Assembly: GCA_038238915.1 (NCBI GenBank)
Contig: JBBSFH010000010.1
Span: 1 to 64,000, forward strand
Origin: JAVVHE01 sp038238915
GTDB lineage: Bacteria; Pseudomonadota; Alphaproteobacteria; Sphingomonadales; Sphingomonadaceae
Direction of reading: 5' to 3'
Length of the DNA: 64,000 nucleotides
Below are positions 33,669 to 42,586 of the stretch, one piece after another; the first letter of the stretch is position 1, and each line of letters starts with the position of its first letter. Under the pieces are notes generated by a model. It was not told where the DNA came from, ran no database searches, and saw nothing but the letters and a program-made list of their open reading frames with translations. Made by a program: the position numbers and the translations under genes.

Positions 33669-35142
33669 ATCGGCCCGGCCGTGGTCGGGCCGATGGTCGC
33701 TCTCGGCGCGCATCCTCGCGGTCAACATCATCGCCATTCTGGCGCTTGCGGGCGGCATCCTCTATCTGGACGGTTACCGCGGTCGCCAGATCGACGCCCG
33801 CCGCGCCGAACTACGCGCGCGCGCCGAGTTGATCGCCGATGGCCTCGCCGCCGGACCCGATAATCCTTCCCGACTGATCGCACGTTACGGCCGCCTCACC
33901 CGCGCGCGGCTGCTGATCTTCCGCGCCGATGGTACGCTCGATACCGATAGCTGGGCGCTCACCGGCCCCGGTTTCGCGCTCACTGATCCGGGCGGCGATC
34001 CGCTTCGGCGCAGGATCGCGCGCGGCATCGATCGCACCATCGGTGCGATCACCGGCGTGCGCGCCTTCCCCGTGCTCGGCGATCTCGGCGCGGGCACGCT
34101 CGCGCGCTGGCCCGAGGCGCGCGCGGCACTGGCGCAGGGCCGCGTGGTCGATGCGTTGCGCCGCGCGCCCGATGGCACGCCCATGCTCTCGGCCGCCGCC
34201 CGCGTCCCCGGTCGTGGCGTACTGCTGATGCAGACCGACGCGCGCGACATCACATATGCGGTGCGCGACGAGCGGCTGAACGCCTTCCTCGTCTTCCTCG
34301 CGGTGCTCGCCTTCTCGCTGCTGCTCTCCACCTTCCTCGCGCGCACCATCATCGCCCCGCTGCGCCGCCTGGCCGAAGCCGCAACGCTGGTTCGCGCGGG
34401 CCGCGAGCGCGCGGTGGTGGTGCCGCGCCTGCCGGGCCGCCGTGACGAGATCGGACGGCTCGCGCGCGCGGTTTCCGACATGGCGTCGGCCCTGCGCGCG
34501 CGGATCGACGCGACCGAGGCGTTCGCCGCCGACGTCGCACACGAACTCAAGAATCCGCTCGCATCGCTTCGCTCGGCGCTCGAAACCTTCGCACGCGTAA
34601 CCGATCCTGGCCTCCGTCAACGCCTGCTTGCGTTGATGACGGACGATGTCGCGCGGCTCGATCGGCTGATCTCGGATATTTCGGAAGCCTCGCGGCTCGA
34701 AGCCGAGATCAGCCGCGCGCGCTTCGTCGCGGTCGATCTGGGCGGGCTCGCGCGCCAGTTCGATGGCGATCCGGTCCGCGTAAACGGCGAGGGCGCGGTG
34801 CTCGGCGATCCCGGGCGGTTGCGCCAGGTCGTGGGCAATCTGGTCGATAACGCGCGGTCCTTTTCGCCGCCGCAGGGTCGCGTGACGATCCGGGTAGCAG
34901 CGCGCGGTGCGATGACCGACCTGATTGTCGAGGATGACGGCCCCGGAGTGGCACCCGAGACGATCGACGCGATCTTCCAGCGCTTCTGGTCGCAGCGTCC
35001 GCTCGGCGAGCGCTTCGGCAAGCATTCGGGACTGGGCCTCGCCATCGCGCGCGCGATCATCGAGGCGCATGGCGGCACGATCGCGGTGGCCAACCGTGCC
35101 GAAGGCGGCGCGCGCTTCACCGTTTCGCTGCCCACCGCGTGA
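33637..35142 (+). CDS. chvG: Sensor histidine kinase ChvG
   Basis: A 501-aa membrane sensor. Two membrane helices (around ILAVNIIAILALAGGILYL and FLVFLAVLAFSLLLSTFLA) flank a periplasmic sensor domain of about 170 residues. A HAMP linker, then HisKA with FAADVAHELKNPLASLRSAL (phospho-His) and HATPase with GNLVDNARSF and GLGLAIARAIIEAHGG follow. It phosphorylates ChvI. The ATG at 33637 lies 32 nt inside chvI, and its stop meets hprK at TGATG. Confidence 0.9.
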   Translation: MASATASTPSESARPWSGRWSLSARILAVNIIAILALAGGILYLDGYRGRQIDARRAELRARAELIADGLAAGPDNPSRLIARYGRLTRARLLIFRADGTLDTDSWALTGPGFALTDPGGDPLRRRIARGIDRTIGAITGVRAFPVLGDLGAGTLARWPEARAALAQGRVVDALRRAPDGTPMLSAAARVPGRGVLLMQTDARDITYAVRDERLNAFLVFLAVLAFSLLLSTFLARTIIAPLRRLAEAATLVRAGRERAVVVPRLPGRRDEIGRLARAVSDMASALRARIDATEAFAADVAHELKNPLASLRSALETFARVTDPGLRQRLLALMTDDVARLDRLISDISEASRLEAEISRARFVAVDLGGLARQFDGDPVRVNGEGAVLGDPGRLRQVVGNLVDNARSFSPPQGRVTIRVAARGAMTDLIVEDDGPGVAPETIDAIFQRFWSQRPLGERFGKHSGLGLAIARAIIEAHGGTIAVANRAEGGARFTVSLPTA

Positions 35143-35570
35143 TGCTGCTGCACGCAACCGGTGTCGTGCTGGACGGCGCGGCGGCTCTGCTGACCGGCCC
35201 ACCGGGTGCGGGCAAATCCGATCTGGCGCTGCGGCTGATCGACCGTGGCTGGCGGCTGCTCGCCGATGATCAGGTGCGGATCGAGCGCGAGGGTGCGGCA
35301 CTGATCGCGCACGCCCCAGCGCCGACGCGCGGACTGATCGAGGTCCGCGGCGTGGGAATTGTGCGCGTGGAGGCCGTAGCAGCCGCGCGGATCGCACTGG
35401 TGGTTGCGCTCGGCGTGGAGCGCGAAAGACTGCCCGAGCCGTCGCACCGCGTTCTGCTGGGGGTGGCGGTGCCGATGCTCGCGCTCGATCCCTGGGCCGC
35501 CTCCGCCGCTATTAAGCTGGGGTACGCTTTCACCGCCGCACGCACCGCGCTAGAGGCGGCGTGCGCATGA
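35142..35570 (+). CDS. hprK: HPr kinase/phosphorylase, short alphaproteobacterial form
   Basis: A 142-aa protein, about half the length of Gram-positive HprK, made of the C-terminal kinase domain only. Walker A is LTGPPGAGKSDLALRLIDRG, followed by LLADDQVRI and IEVRGVGIVRV, matching the HPr-kinase signature region. It phosphorylates a serine of HPr, which links carbon state to the ChvG/I system. This truncation is normal for alphaproteobacteria. ATG at 35142. Confidence 0.9.
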   Translation: MLLHATGVVLDGAAALLTGPPGAGKSDLALRLIDRGWRLLADDQVRIEREGAALIAHAPAPTRGLIEVRGVGIVRVEAVAAARIALVVALGVERERLPEPSHRVLLGVAVPMLALDPWAASAAIKLGYAFTAARTALEAACA

Positions 35571-36541
35571 CCGATCATCCCCTCTCGAAGCCCTCTGTCG
35601 GGCGCATCCTGCTGGTGACCGGCATGTCAGGCGCGGGCAAGACGACTGCGCTCAAAGCGCTCGAAGACATGGATTACGAGGCGGTGGACAGCCTGCCACT
35701 GGGGCTGCTGCAGCTGCTGCTCGCTACGCCGAACCGAACGCTGGGGCGGGCGGGTGACGATCGACCGCTCGCGTTTGGCATGGATACGCGCACCCGCGCC
35801 TTCGACGCCGAGGAGATCGTGCAGACGATCAAGCGCCACCGCGATGCGGGCGATCTCGAGGTGCGCGTGCTGTTCCTCGATTGCGCGGGCGACGAACTGA
35901 TCCGCCGCTTCTCCGAGACGCGTCGCCGCCATCCGCTCGCGCTCGATCGCGCTGCGAGCGACGGCATCGCGCGCGAACGCGAACTGCTGGCACCTCTCAG
36001 GCGCTGGGCGGACATCGTGGTCGATACCACCGATTATTCGGTCAACGATCTCCGGCGCGCGGTGCGCGAACGGTTTTCGCGCGGCGATCACGATCATCTG
36101 ACGCTTACGCTGACCAGTTTCGGCTTCGCGCGAGGTATCCCGCGCGATGCGGATCTGGTGTTCGATATGCGATTCCTCACCAACCCGCACTGGCGTCCCG
36201 ACCTGCGCGCGCTGACCGGACTCGACGCCGCGGTGGGGGACTACATCCGCAGCGACGCGGGCTTCGTCACCGCGTTCGACAAGATCGCCGATCTGCTGAC
36301 GACGCTGCTGCCGCGCTACCGGCACGAGGGCAAAGCCTATCTGACGGTTGCCTTCGGCTGTACCGGAGGCAAGCACCGATCGGTGTTCATCGCCGAACAG
36401 ATGGCGGAACATCTGCGCAGCGCGGGCTATCAGCCCAGCGTCGCGCACCGTGACCTGAAGGGCCAGGGCGTCGATGCCGAGGAGTTCCGCCCGGTCGGCG
36501 TGGACGAGCCGACCGCGGATGCATGGATGGAGCCCGCATGA
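35567..36541 (+). CDS. rapZ: RapZ-family nucleotide-binding protein (RNase adapter)
   Basis: A 324-aa P-loop protein. Walker A is LVTGMSGAGKTTALKALEDM, the N-terminal domain has the usual VDSLPLGLL and IRRFSETRRRHPL, and the C-terminal part has TVAFGCTGGKHRSVFIAE, which holds the conserved Cys/His and binds small molecules. In enterobacteria RapZ controls GlmS; in alphaproteobacteria its role in this operon is less clear. Start ATG overlaps the hprK stop by 4 nt. Confidence 0.9.
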   Translation: MTDHPLSKPSVGRILLVTGMSGAGKTTALKALEDMDYEAVDSLPLGLLQLLLATPNRTLGRAGDDRPLAFGMDTRTRAFDAEEIVQTIKRHRDAGDLEVRVLFLDCAGDELIRRFSETRRRHPLALDRAASDGIARERELLAPLRRWADIVVDTTDYSVNDLRRAVRERFSRGDHDHLTLTLTSFGFARGIPRDADLVFDMRFLTNPHWRPDLRALTGLDAAVGDYIRSDAGFVTAFDKIADLLTTLLPRYRHEGKAYLTVAFGCTGGKHRSVFIAEQMAEHLRSAGYQPSVAHRDLKGQGVDAEEFRPVGVDEPTADAWMEPA

Positions 36542-36945
36542 TCGGCCTCGTCCTCGTCACGCACGGCCATCTCGCGCACGAGTTTGTCGCCGCGATGGAG
36601 CATGTGGTCGGGCCCCAGGTGGCGGTCGCGGCGATCTGCATAGGGGCCGACGACGATATGGAAGCGCGCCGCGCCGATATCGCCGCCGCAGCGACGCGCG
36701 TGGACGATGGTCACGGCGTGATCCTGTTGACTGACATGTTCGGCGGCACTCCCTCCAATCTGGCGATCAGCCTGATGGGCCAGGGCACGGCGCTCGAGGT
36801 GATCGCCGGGGTCAACCTGCCGATGCTGATCCGGCTGGCCACCGCACGGCGTGGCGCCAGCATCGCGGAGGCGGTCGCTGCGGCGCAGGAGGCGGGGCGC
36901 AAATATATCTCGGTGGCGAGCAAAATCCTCGAAGGAGCCGCGTGA
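36538..36945 (+). CDS. PTS EIIA component, mannose/fructose family
   Basis: A 135-aa EIIA-Man-type protein. Phospho-accepting His is residue 9 in VLVTHGHLAHEF; GVILLTDMFGGTPSNLAISL carries the conserved core. In the alphaproteobacterial PTS this subunit is regulatory, without a matching sugar permease, and takes phosphate from HPr. ATG overlaps rapZ by 4 nt, and the stop overlaps ptsH. Confidence 0.9.
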   Translation: MIGLVLVTHGHLAHEFVAAMEHVVGPQVAVAAICIGADDDMEARRADIAAAATRVDDGHGVILLTDMFGGTPSNLAISLMGQGTALEVIAGVNLPMLIRLATARRGASIAEAVAAAQEAGRKYISVASKILEGAA

Positions 36946-37226
36946 GCGACGCCGAGCCCTGCGCCGCCGATGTGCTGATCACCAACAAGCGCGGGCTTCA
37001 CGCGCGCGCCTCCGCCCGGTTCGTGACGCTGGCCAGCGGGTTCGATGCCACCGTCACCGTGGCGCACGACGGAGCGTGCGTGACGGGCACGTCGATCATG
37101 GGATTGATGATGCTCGCGGCCGGGCCGGGGGATACGATCCGGATTTCGGCGGACGGGCGTGAGGCGCAAGCCGCGCTCACAGCGCTAAAGGCGCTGGTCG
37201 AGACGCGCTTCGGGGAGGATCGGTGA
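36942..37226 (+). CDS. ptsH: HPr phosphocarrier protein
   Basis: A 94-aa HPr. Active-site His is at about residue 20 in NKRGLHARASARFVTLAS. The regulatory serine appears in TGTSIMGLMMLAAGPGD, the target of HprK. It relays phosphate to EIIA. GTG start at 36942. No enzyme I gene follows, unlike many related clusters; the next gene is unrecognised. Confidence 0.95.
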   Translation: MSDAEPCAADVLITNKRGLHARASARFVTLASGFDATVTVAHDGACVTGTSIMGLMMLAAGPGDTIRISADGREAQAALTALKALVETRFGEDR

Positions 37227-37942
37227 ACCACACCGTTGTAGGGCTGCTTGCGGGTTATCGTGATGGTCGGCTCGATCCGATCGCGGTCGCGCGCGACTAT
37301 GGTGCGGATGGCGGCGAGGCCGCGCGCCGCTGGCAGAGTGGAACCCCGCGCGGACTCGAAGGCATTCCTGTAGTTGCGCTTGATGACGAAGCGCGCGCGT
37401 TCGCGGCTGAGCATGGCGCGATCGTGGTCGCCGCTGCCAGCGCGCCGCTTGGACTGGGCGGTGGCCCCGCCGGCATTGCCAAGGTCGCGCGCGCGGGTGG
37501 CACCGCGCTGCTTGCGCCCGGCCTGCCCGCGATCGCCGCGCCGCGTGCGGCGGAAATTGCAGGCGTGCTCGGCGCTCTGGGCCAAGCGGCTGGCGCGGCA
37601 CCGGCGCGCGTCGCAAGGATCGCCGGATTGGCCGGCGCGACCGATGCGGCACGACGCGCGGACGATCTCGCGGCGAGCCTGCTTCGGGGGCTGGGGCTGG
37701 ACGTCCAGACGCTTAGCGTCACGGGTGCCGGCCGGATCGGCGCGGTCGCTGCGGACGCGGATGCGTTGCTGATGCCGCTCGATCTGGCGCTGATGGCAGA
37801 AGCGATCGCTGCGCACCTCGCCCTGCTCGCACTACCGGGCGCGTGGAGCGGCGGCGGCCACCTCGGGCTATTGCTATGCGGCAAGGATGCCGCTGCGCTT
37901 GCCACACTCGGCGAGCGGCTGGCAGGCGCGATGGGGAACTGA
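37223..37942 (+). CDS. Unrecognised Ala-rich protein ending the PTS operon
   Basis: A 239-aa protein with no family that I recognise with confidence. It overlaps ptsH by 4 nt. Its outline vaguely resembles a shortened amidase-signature protein (LLAGYRDGRLDPIAV, GLEGIPVVALDD, DALLMPLDLALMA, GGGHLGLLLCGKDAAALATL), but the catalytic Ser-cisSer-Lys residues are not visible and it is about half the usual length. It has no signal peptide. Position suggests a role with HPr/EIIA signalling, but that is only inference. Confidence 0.5.
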   Translation: MNHTVVGLLAGYRDGRLDPIAVARDYGADGGEAARRWQSGTPRGLEGIPVVALDDEARAFAAEHGAIVVAAASAPLGLGGGPAGIAKVARAGGTALLAPGLPAIAAPRAAEIAGVLGALGQAAGAAPARVARIAGLAGATDAARRADDLAASLLRGLGLDVQTLSVTGAGRIGAVAADADALLMPLDLALMAEAIAAHLALLALPGAWSGGGHLGLLLCGKDAAALATLGERLAGAMGN

Positions 37943-38093
37943 CGCGGATCCGGCGCGGCAGGCCCCTTCCGCGCCTTTGACGCTCCCTCGATGCATAGGT
38001 ATGCACCGACGAAACCCGTCGCTTTGCGTCTCGATTTCGCCCCGGCCGCGTCCGTGGCGCGCGATCCGCCGCCCCGCCCTGCAAGGAGCCGCC
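37943..38093 (+). promoter_or_regulatory. pckA upstream region with inverted repeat
   Basis: The 151-nt region holds a perfect 6-bp inverted repeat TGCATA-GG-TATGCA (37992-38005), about 90 nt before the pckA ATG, and a good ribosome-binding site AAGGAG (38083-38088). The inverted repeat is an operator candidate; I cannot assign a regulator. Confidence 0.4.
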
Positions 38094-39689
38094 ATGACCA
38101 GTCCCGTCCACGATCTTGCGGCGCAGGGCATCTCGACCGGAACCGCACGCGTCCACTATAATCTGGATACCGCGCCGCTCGTAGAACAGGCGATCCTTCG
38201 GGACGAGGGGTTGCTAGCGGAGCATGGCGCGCTTGTTGTGGAGACGGGCAAATACACTGGCCGGTCGGCTGCAGACAAATTCACCGTTCGCGATGCCGAG
38301 ACCAAAGATCAGGTCTGGTGGGGACGGTTCAACAAACCGATGTCGATCGAGGATTTCGCGGTGCTACGCCACGATTTCATGAAGCACCTCGAAACGATCG
38401 AGACGCTTTGGGTGCAGGATCTGTTCGGCGGCTCGCAGAACGAATACCGGGCTAACGTCCGCGTCGTCACCGAATATGCGTGGCACTCGCTGTTCATCCG
38501 CACGCTGCTGGTGCGCCCGGAAGCTGCCGAACTCGCGACGTTCCATCCTGAATTCACCATCATCGATCTGCCGAGCTTCCGTGCCGATCCCGAACGCCAC
38601 GGCTGCCGCACCGAAACGGTGATCGCGGTCAACTTCACCGAAAAGCTGATCCTGATTGGCGGTACACGCTACGCCGGCGAGATGAAGAAGAGCGTCTTCA
38701 CCATCCTCAATTACCTGCTCCCACCCAAAGGCGTCATGCCGATGCACTGCTCGGCCAATATCGGGCCGGACGGCGATACCGCGATCTTCTTCGGGCTGAG
38801 CGGCACGGGGAAGACAACGCTCTCCGCCGATCCCGCGCGCCAATTGATCGGCGATGACGAGCATGGCTGGTCCGATACCGCCGTCTTCAACTTCGAGGGC
38901 GGCTGCTATGCCAAGATGATCCGGCTTTCGGCCGAAGCCGAGCCCGAAATCTTCGCCACGACGCGCATGTTCGGGACCGTGCTGGAAAACGTGGTGATCG
39001 ACTGCGACACGAGGCGGCTCGACTTCGACGATCCGAGCCTCGCCGAGAATTCGCGCGGTGCCTACACGCTCGCCTGCATCCCGAATACCACCACCGACAA
39101 TCTTGGTCCGCCGCCCCGCAACATCATCATGTTGACTGCGGACGCGTTCGGCGTGCTGCCACCGATCGCGAAGATGACGCCCGATCAGGCGATGTATCAC
39201 TTCCTCTCGGGCTATACCGCCAAAGTTGCGGGCACCGAAATCGGCGTCACCGAACCGCAGGCGACTTTCAGCACCTGCTTTGGCGCACCGTTCATGCCGC
39301 GCCATCCTTCGGTCTACGGCAATCTGCTGAAGGAGCGGATCGCGCGCGGGCAGGTGAATTGCTGGCTGGTCAACACCGGCTGGACGGGCGGGGCCTATGG
39401 CGTGGGCCGCCGCATGCCGATCAAGGCAACGCGCGCGCTACTGGGCGCCGCGCTTGATGGCAGCCTTGCGAAGGGGGAATTCTGCCGCGATCCTTGGTTC
39501 GGCTTTCAGGTTCCGGTGGTCGTGCCCGGCGTCGACAGCGCTATCCTCGATCCGCGCGGCACCTGGGCCGACGGCGCGGCTTACGACGCGCAGGCGAAGA
39601 AGCTGGTGGGGCTGTTCATCGACAATTTCGCCGAATTCGAAAGCCATGTCGACGCAGGCGTGCGCGGGGCCGCACCGAAGGCGGCGTAG
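38094..39689 (+). CDS. pckA: Phosphoenolpyruvate carboxykinase (ATP)
   Basis: A 531-aa gluconeogenic enzyme turning oxaloacetate plus ATP into PEP plus CO2. Motifs are PMHCSANIGPDGDTAIFFGL with the kinase-like P-loop LSGTGKTTLSADP, then the metal/substrate loop LIGDDEHGWSD and FNFEGGCYAKMI. NTGWTGGAYGVGRR near the end is typical. ATG at 38094 has AAGGAG 5 nt upstream; the longer in-frame start at 37887 overlaps the preceding gene. In rhizobia pckA also neighbours chvI/chvG, so the linkage is a conserved theme. Confidence 0.95.
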   Translation: MTSPVHDLAAQGISTGTARVHYNLDTAPLVEQAILRDEGLLAEHGALVVETGKYTGRSAADKFTVRDAETKDQVWWGRFNKPMSIEDFAVLRHDFMKHLETIETLWVQDLFGGSQNEYRANVRVVTEYAWHSLFIRTLLVRPEAAELATFHPEFTIIDLPSFRADPERHGCRTETVIAVNFTEKLILIGGTRYAGEMKKSVFTILNYLLPPKGVMPMHCSANIGPDGDTAIFFGLSGTGKTTLSADPARQLIGDDEHGWSDTAVFNFEGGCYAKMIRLSAEAEPEIFATTRMFGTVLENVVIDCDTRRLDFDDPSLAENSRGAYTLACIPNTTTDNLGPPPRNIIMLTADAFGVLPPIAKMTPDQAMYHFLSGYTAKVAGTEIGVTEPQATFSTCFGAPFMPRHPSVYGNLLKERIARGQVNCWLVNTGWTGGAYGVGRRMPIKATRALLGAALDGSLAKGEFCRDPWFGFQVPVVVPGVDSAILDPRGTWADGAAYDAQAKKLVGLFIDNFAEFESHVDAGVRGAAPKAA

Positions 39690-39796
39690 GATCGAAAGTA
39701 CCGGTGGCTGCGAGCGCACAAGCAGCGATAGGCAATGCGGATGGCGCATTGACGCCGCCACTGGCCACCCTAGTCTCTACGGGTAGGGAGATACGG

Positions 39797-40489
39797 GTGA
39801 GCTTGGGGGCGAAGGCACTGGCAATCACGTGTGCGGCGCTCTGCGCACCGATCTGCGTGACTGCGGCAGCGCAGGACACAGGGCACCTCATCGAACGTTA
39901 TCCGCGCGCCGCAATTGACGAATATGCTCACGATCGACGCGTGGCAGCTCGCAGGGTCATGCTTGATTATGGTCGTTGCGTGTTGAAATACTCGCCCCGT
40001 GCCGCCGAGGCGTGGCTTCTTATCACGCCGGGATCAGAGGCAGCCTCAAAGAAGGGGCGCGACCTTGCGGTCGAAGACTGTCTGGTATCGGGGGAGGTCA
40101 GGTTCAGTCTGTCGCTGTTTCGCGGCGCTTTGTATGCGGCGCGCTACCAGGACCGCTATCGATCGATTCTGCCGGGCAATCTCTCCAAAGGGCCTGAGCC
40201 CGCGTTGTGGTCGGTAGACCTGGCTGACGCCCAACAGGTGACCGAGCTCGCGCTGGTGCAGGTCGGCGTGTGCGTCGCGCGATCCAGCTCGGAGGCGGCA
40301 CACATGCTGACGCTTTCGGTCGCTGGAACGCGAGCCGAGACCGATGCCATCGCGTCGCTTACTCCTATGCTCGCGGCCTGCCTGCCCGGTGGTCGCGAGT
40401 TCCATTTCAGCAAGGATGTCATGCGCGCGGCGGTGGCGGAAGGCATCTATCGGCTGCGCGCGGCGGCAGAGCCTCAAATCGCCCACTAA
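39797..40489 (+). CDS. Secreted protein of unknown function
   Basis: A 230-aa protein, signal peptide VSLGAKALAITCAALCAPIC ending VTAAAQ. The mature part has several Cys (YGRCVLKY, VEDCLVSGEV, GVCVARSS, LAACLPGG) and helical segments, with no catalytic motif. GTG start at 39797 chosen with GGGAG at 39786-39790. It stands alone between pckA and nuoG; the 107-nt gap before it holds no gene that I can see. Confidence 0.65.
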   Translation: MSLGAKALAITCAALCAPICVTAAAQDTGHLIERYPRAAIDEYAHDRRVAARRVMLDYGRCVLKYSPRAAEAWLLITPGSEAASKKGRDLAVEDCLVSGEVRFSLSLFRGALYAARYQDRYRSILPGNLSKGPEPALWSVDLADAQQVTELALVQVGVCVARSSSEAAHMLTLSVAGTRAETDAIASLTPMLAACLPGGREFHFSKDVMRAAVAEGIYRLRAAAEPQIAH

Positions 40490-40571
40490 GCGCCGCGGGG
40501 GGCATCAAGCCGCCTTCCGCGCGCGTCAGGCGGGTGATACGGACGACGCGAGACTACGGAACCGCGCGTAC

Positions 40572-42581
40572 ATGCCCAAACTCACCATCGATGGCCTTCA
40601 GGTCGAAGTTCCCGCAGGAGCCACCGTGCTTCAGGCGTGCGAAGCGGCGGGGAAGGAAATCCCCCGCTTCTGCTACCACGAGCGCCTCACCATCGCGGGC
40701 AACTGCCGCATGTGCCTGGTGGAACAGGAGAAAGCCCCCAAGCCCATCGCGTCCTGCGCGATGCCCGCCGCCGAGGGCATGATCATCCACACCGATACGC
40801 CCAAGGTCAAAAAGGCTCGCGAGGGGGTGATGGAGTTCCTGCTCATCAACCACCCGCTCGATTGTCCGATCTGCGATCAGGGCGGCGAATGCGATCTGCA
40901 GGATCAGGCGATGGGCTACGGGCGCGGCCACACGCGCTTCGACGAGAACAAGCGCGCCGTCACCGAAAAATACATGGGACCGCTCATCAAGACCGTGATG
41001 ACGCGCTGCATCCATTGCACGCGCTGCGTGCGCTTTGCGCAGGAAGTGGCGGGCGTCGAGGAAATCGGCGCGATCGGGCGCGGCGAGAACATGCAGATTA
41101 CCAGCTATCTAGAGAAGGCGGTCACGTCCGAGCTCAGCGGCAATGTGATCGATCTGTGCCCGGTGGGTGCGCTGACCTCGAAGCCTTACGCCTTCGAGGC
41201 GCGCCCGTGGGAGCTGCGCCACACCGAGAGTATCGATGTGATGGACGCGGTGGGCACCAACATTCGCGTCGATGCGCGCGGCCCGCAGGTGATGCGCGTT
41301 CTGCCCATCGCCAACGATGACGTGAACGAGGAATGGGCGAGCGACAAAACCCGCTTCGCGGTCGATGGCCTGTCGCGGCGTCGCCTCGACAGACCCTATA
41401 TCCGCGAGAACGGCAAGCTGCGCGCAGCCACGTGGCCTGAAGCGTTCGCCGCCGTGAAGGCCGGGCTGGCGGGGCTTTCTGGCGACCAGATCGGTTACAT
41501 CGCGGGAGATCTGCTCGCCGTCGAGGACATGCTCGCGTGGAAGGATCTTATCGCCAAGCTCGGCTCCACGCGCCACGAGTGTCGGCAGGACGGCGTGATG
41601 TTCGACCCCGCCAACCGGGGCTCCTATCTGTTTAACTCCACGATTGCCGGGATCGAAGCCGCGGACGCGATCCTGCTGGTGGGTACCAATCCGCGCGTGG
41701 AAGCTCCGCTGATCAACACGCGGCTGCGCAAGGCGGCGCGGCGCGGGGCCAAGGTGTGGGCGATCGGAGAGCGGGTCGATCTGACCTATCCGGTCGAATG
41801 GCTCGGCAACGATATCGGCCTGCTCGGCGCGCTGCCGCAAGCAGTGGCGGATGCGCTCGCCGCCGCCGCGCGTCCCGCCGTCATCCTGGGCATGGGCGCG
41901 CTGGCGTTTCCGGGGGTGGCGGCAGTGGCGGCGGTACTTCCGCTCCAGCGCGAGGGCTGGAACGGCTACAATGTGCTGCACACCGCCGCCGCGCGCGTGG
42001 GCGGGCTCGATATCGGGCTGACCGCCGAGGGTGGCGTCCCCGTGCTGGCCGCCGATGCCGCATCGGGCAAGCTCAACGCACTGTTCCTGCACGGCGCGGA
42101 CGAACTCGACGCCGGCGCGCTGCGTGGCCCGTTCACCGTCTACATCGGCACCCACGGCGATGCGGGCGTGACCCATGCCGACGTGATCCTGCCCGCCGCC
42201 GCCTACACCGAGAAGGACGGCACCTATGTCAACATGGAAGGCCGCGTGCAGCGCGGCCGTCGCGCGGTGTTCCCGCCGGGCGAGGCACGCGCCGACTGGT
42301 CGATCGCGCGCGCGCTGTCCGACGTGCTGGGCGTGCGGCTGCCCTATGACGACGAGGCGGCGCTGCGCGCGCGGATATTGAAGGAGTGGCCGCATTTCGC
42401 GCACGATGGTGTTACGCCCGCCGCGTGGAGCGCGCCCCCCGGCGGCACGCTCGGCCCGGGGCCGATCCGCTACCCGGTCGAGGATTTCTACTCGACCAAC
42501 CCCATCGCGCGCGCGAGCCCGACCATGCTCGACTGCCGGGTGGAGATCATGGGGCTGAGCCTCGCCGAGGCGGCCGAATAG
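40572..42581 (+). CDS. nuoG: NADH-quinone oxidoreductase subunit G
   Basis: A 669-aa complex I subunit carrying electron-transfer clusters. 2Fe-2S ligands are in FCYHERLTIAGNCRMCLVE and SCAMPA; the His/Cys 4Fe-4S set is HPLDCPICDQGGECDLQDQA; another 4Fe-4S set is CIHCTRCVRFAQEVAG with LCPVGALTSK. A molybdopterin-oxidoreductase-like fold follows. All expected ligands are present, so it looks functional. Complex I genes are usually one operon, but no nuoF or nuoH flanks it here; the neighbours are a secreted protein and a convergent serine hydrolase gene 5 nt away. Confidence 0.95.
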   Translation: MPKLTIDGLQVEVPAGATVLQACEAAGKEIPRFCYHERLTIAGNCRMCLVEQEKAPKPIASCAMPAAEGMIIHTDTPKVKKAREGVMEFLLINHPLDCPICDQGGECDLQDQAMGYGRGHTRFDENKRAVTEKYMGPLIKTVMTRCIHCTRCVRFAQEVAGVEEIGAIGRGENMQITSYLEKAVTSELSGNVIDLCPVGALTSKPYAFEARPWELRHTESIDVMDAVGTNIRVDARGPQVMRVLPIANDDVNEEWASDKTRFAVDGLSRRRLDRPYIRENGKLRAATWPEAFAAVKAGLAGLSGDQIGYIAGDLLAVEDMLAWKDLIAKLGSTRHECRQDGVMFDPANRGSYLFNSTIAGIEAADAILLVGTNPRVEAPLINTRLRKAARRGAKVWAIGERVDLTYPVEWLGNDIGLLGALPQAVADALAAAARPAVILGMGALAFPGVAAVAAVLPLQREGWNGYNVLHTAAARVGGLDIGLTAEGGVPVLAADAASGKLNALFLHGADELDAGALRGPFTVYIGTHGDAGVTHADVILPAAAYTEKDGTYVNMEGRVQRGRRAVFPPGEARADWSIARALSDVLGVRLPYDDEAALRARILKEWPHFAHDGVTPAAWSAPPGGTLGPGPIRYPVEDFYSTNPIARASPTMLDCRVEIMGLSLAEAAE

Positions 42582-42586
42582 GCGCT

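Noticed and set aside
37887..38093. Longer pckA start overlapping the preceding gene
   Set aside because: AAGGAG directly precedes the ATG at 38094 and the upstream residues look like translated non-coding DNA.
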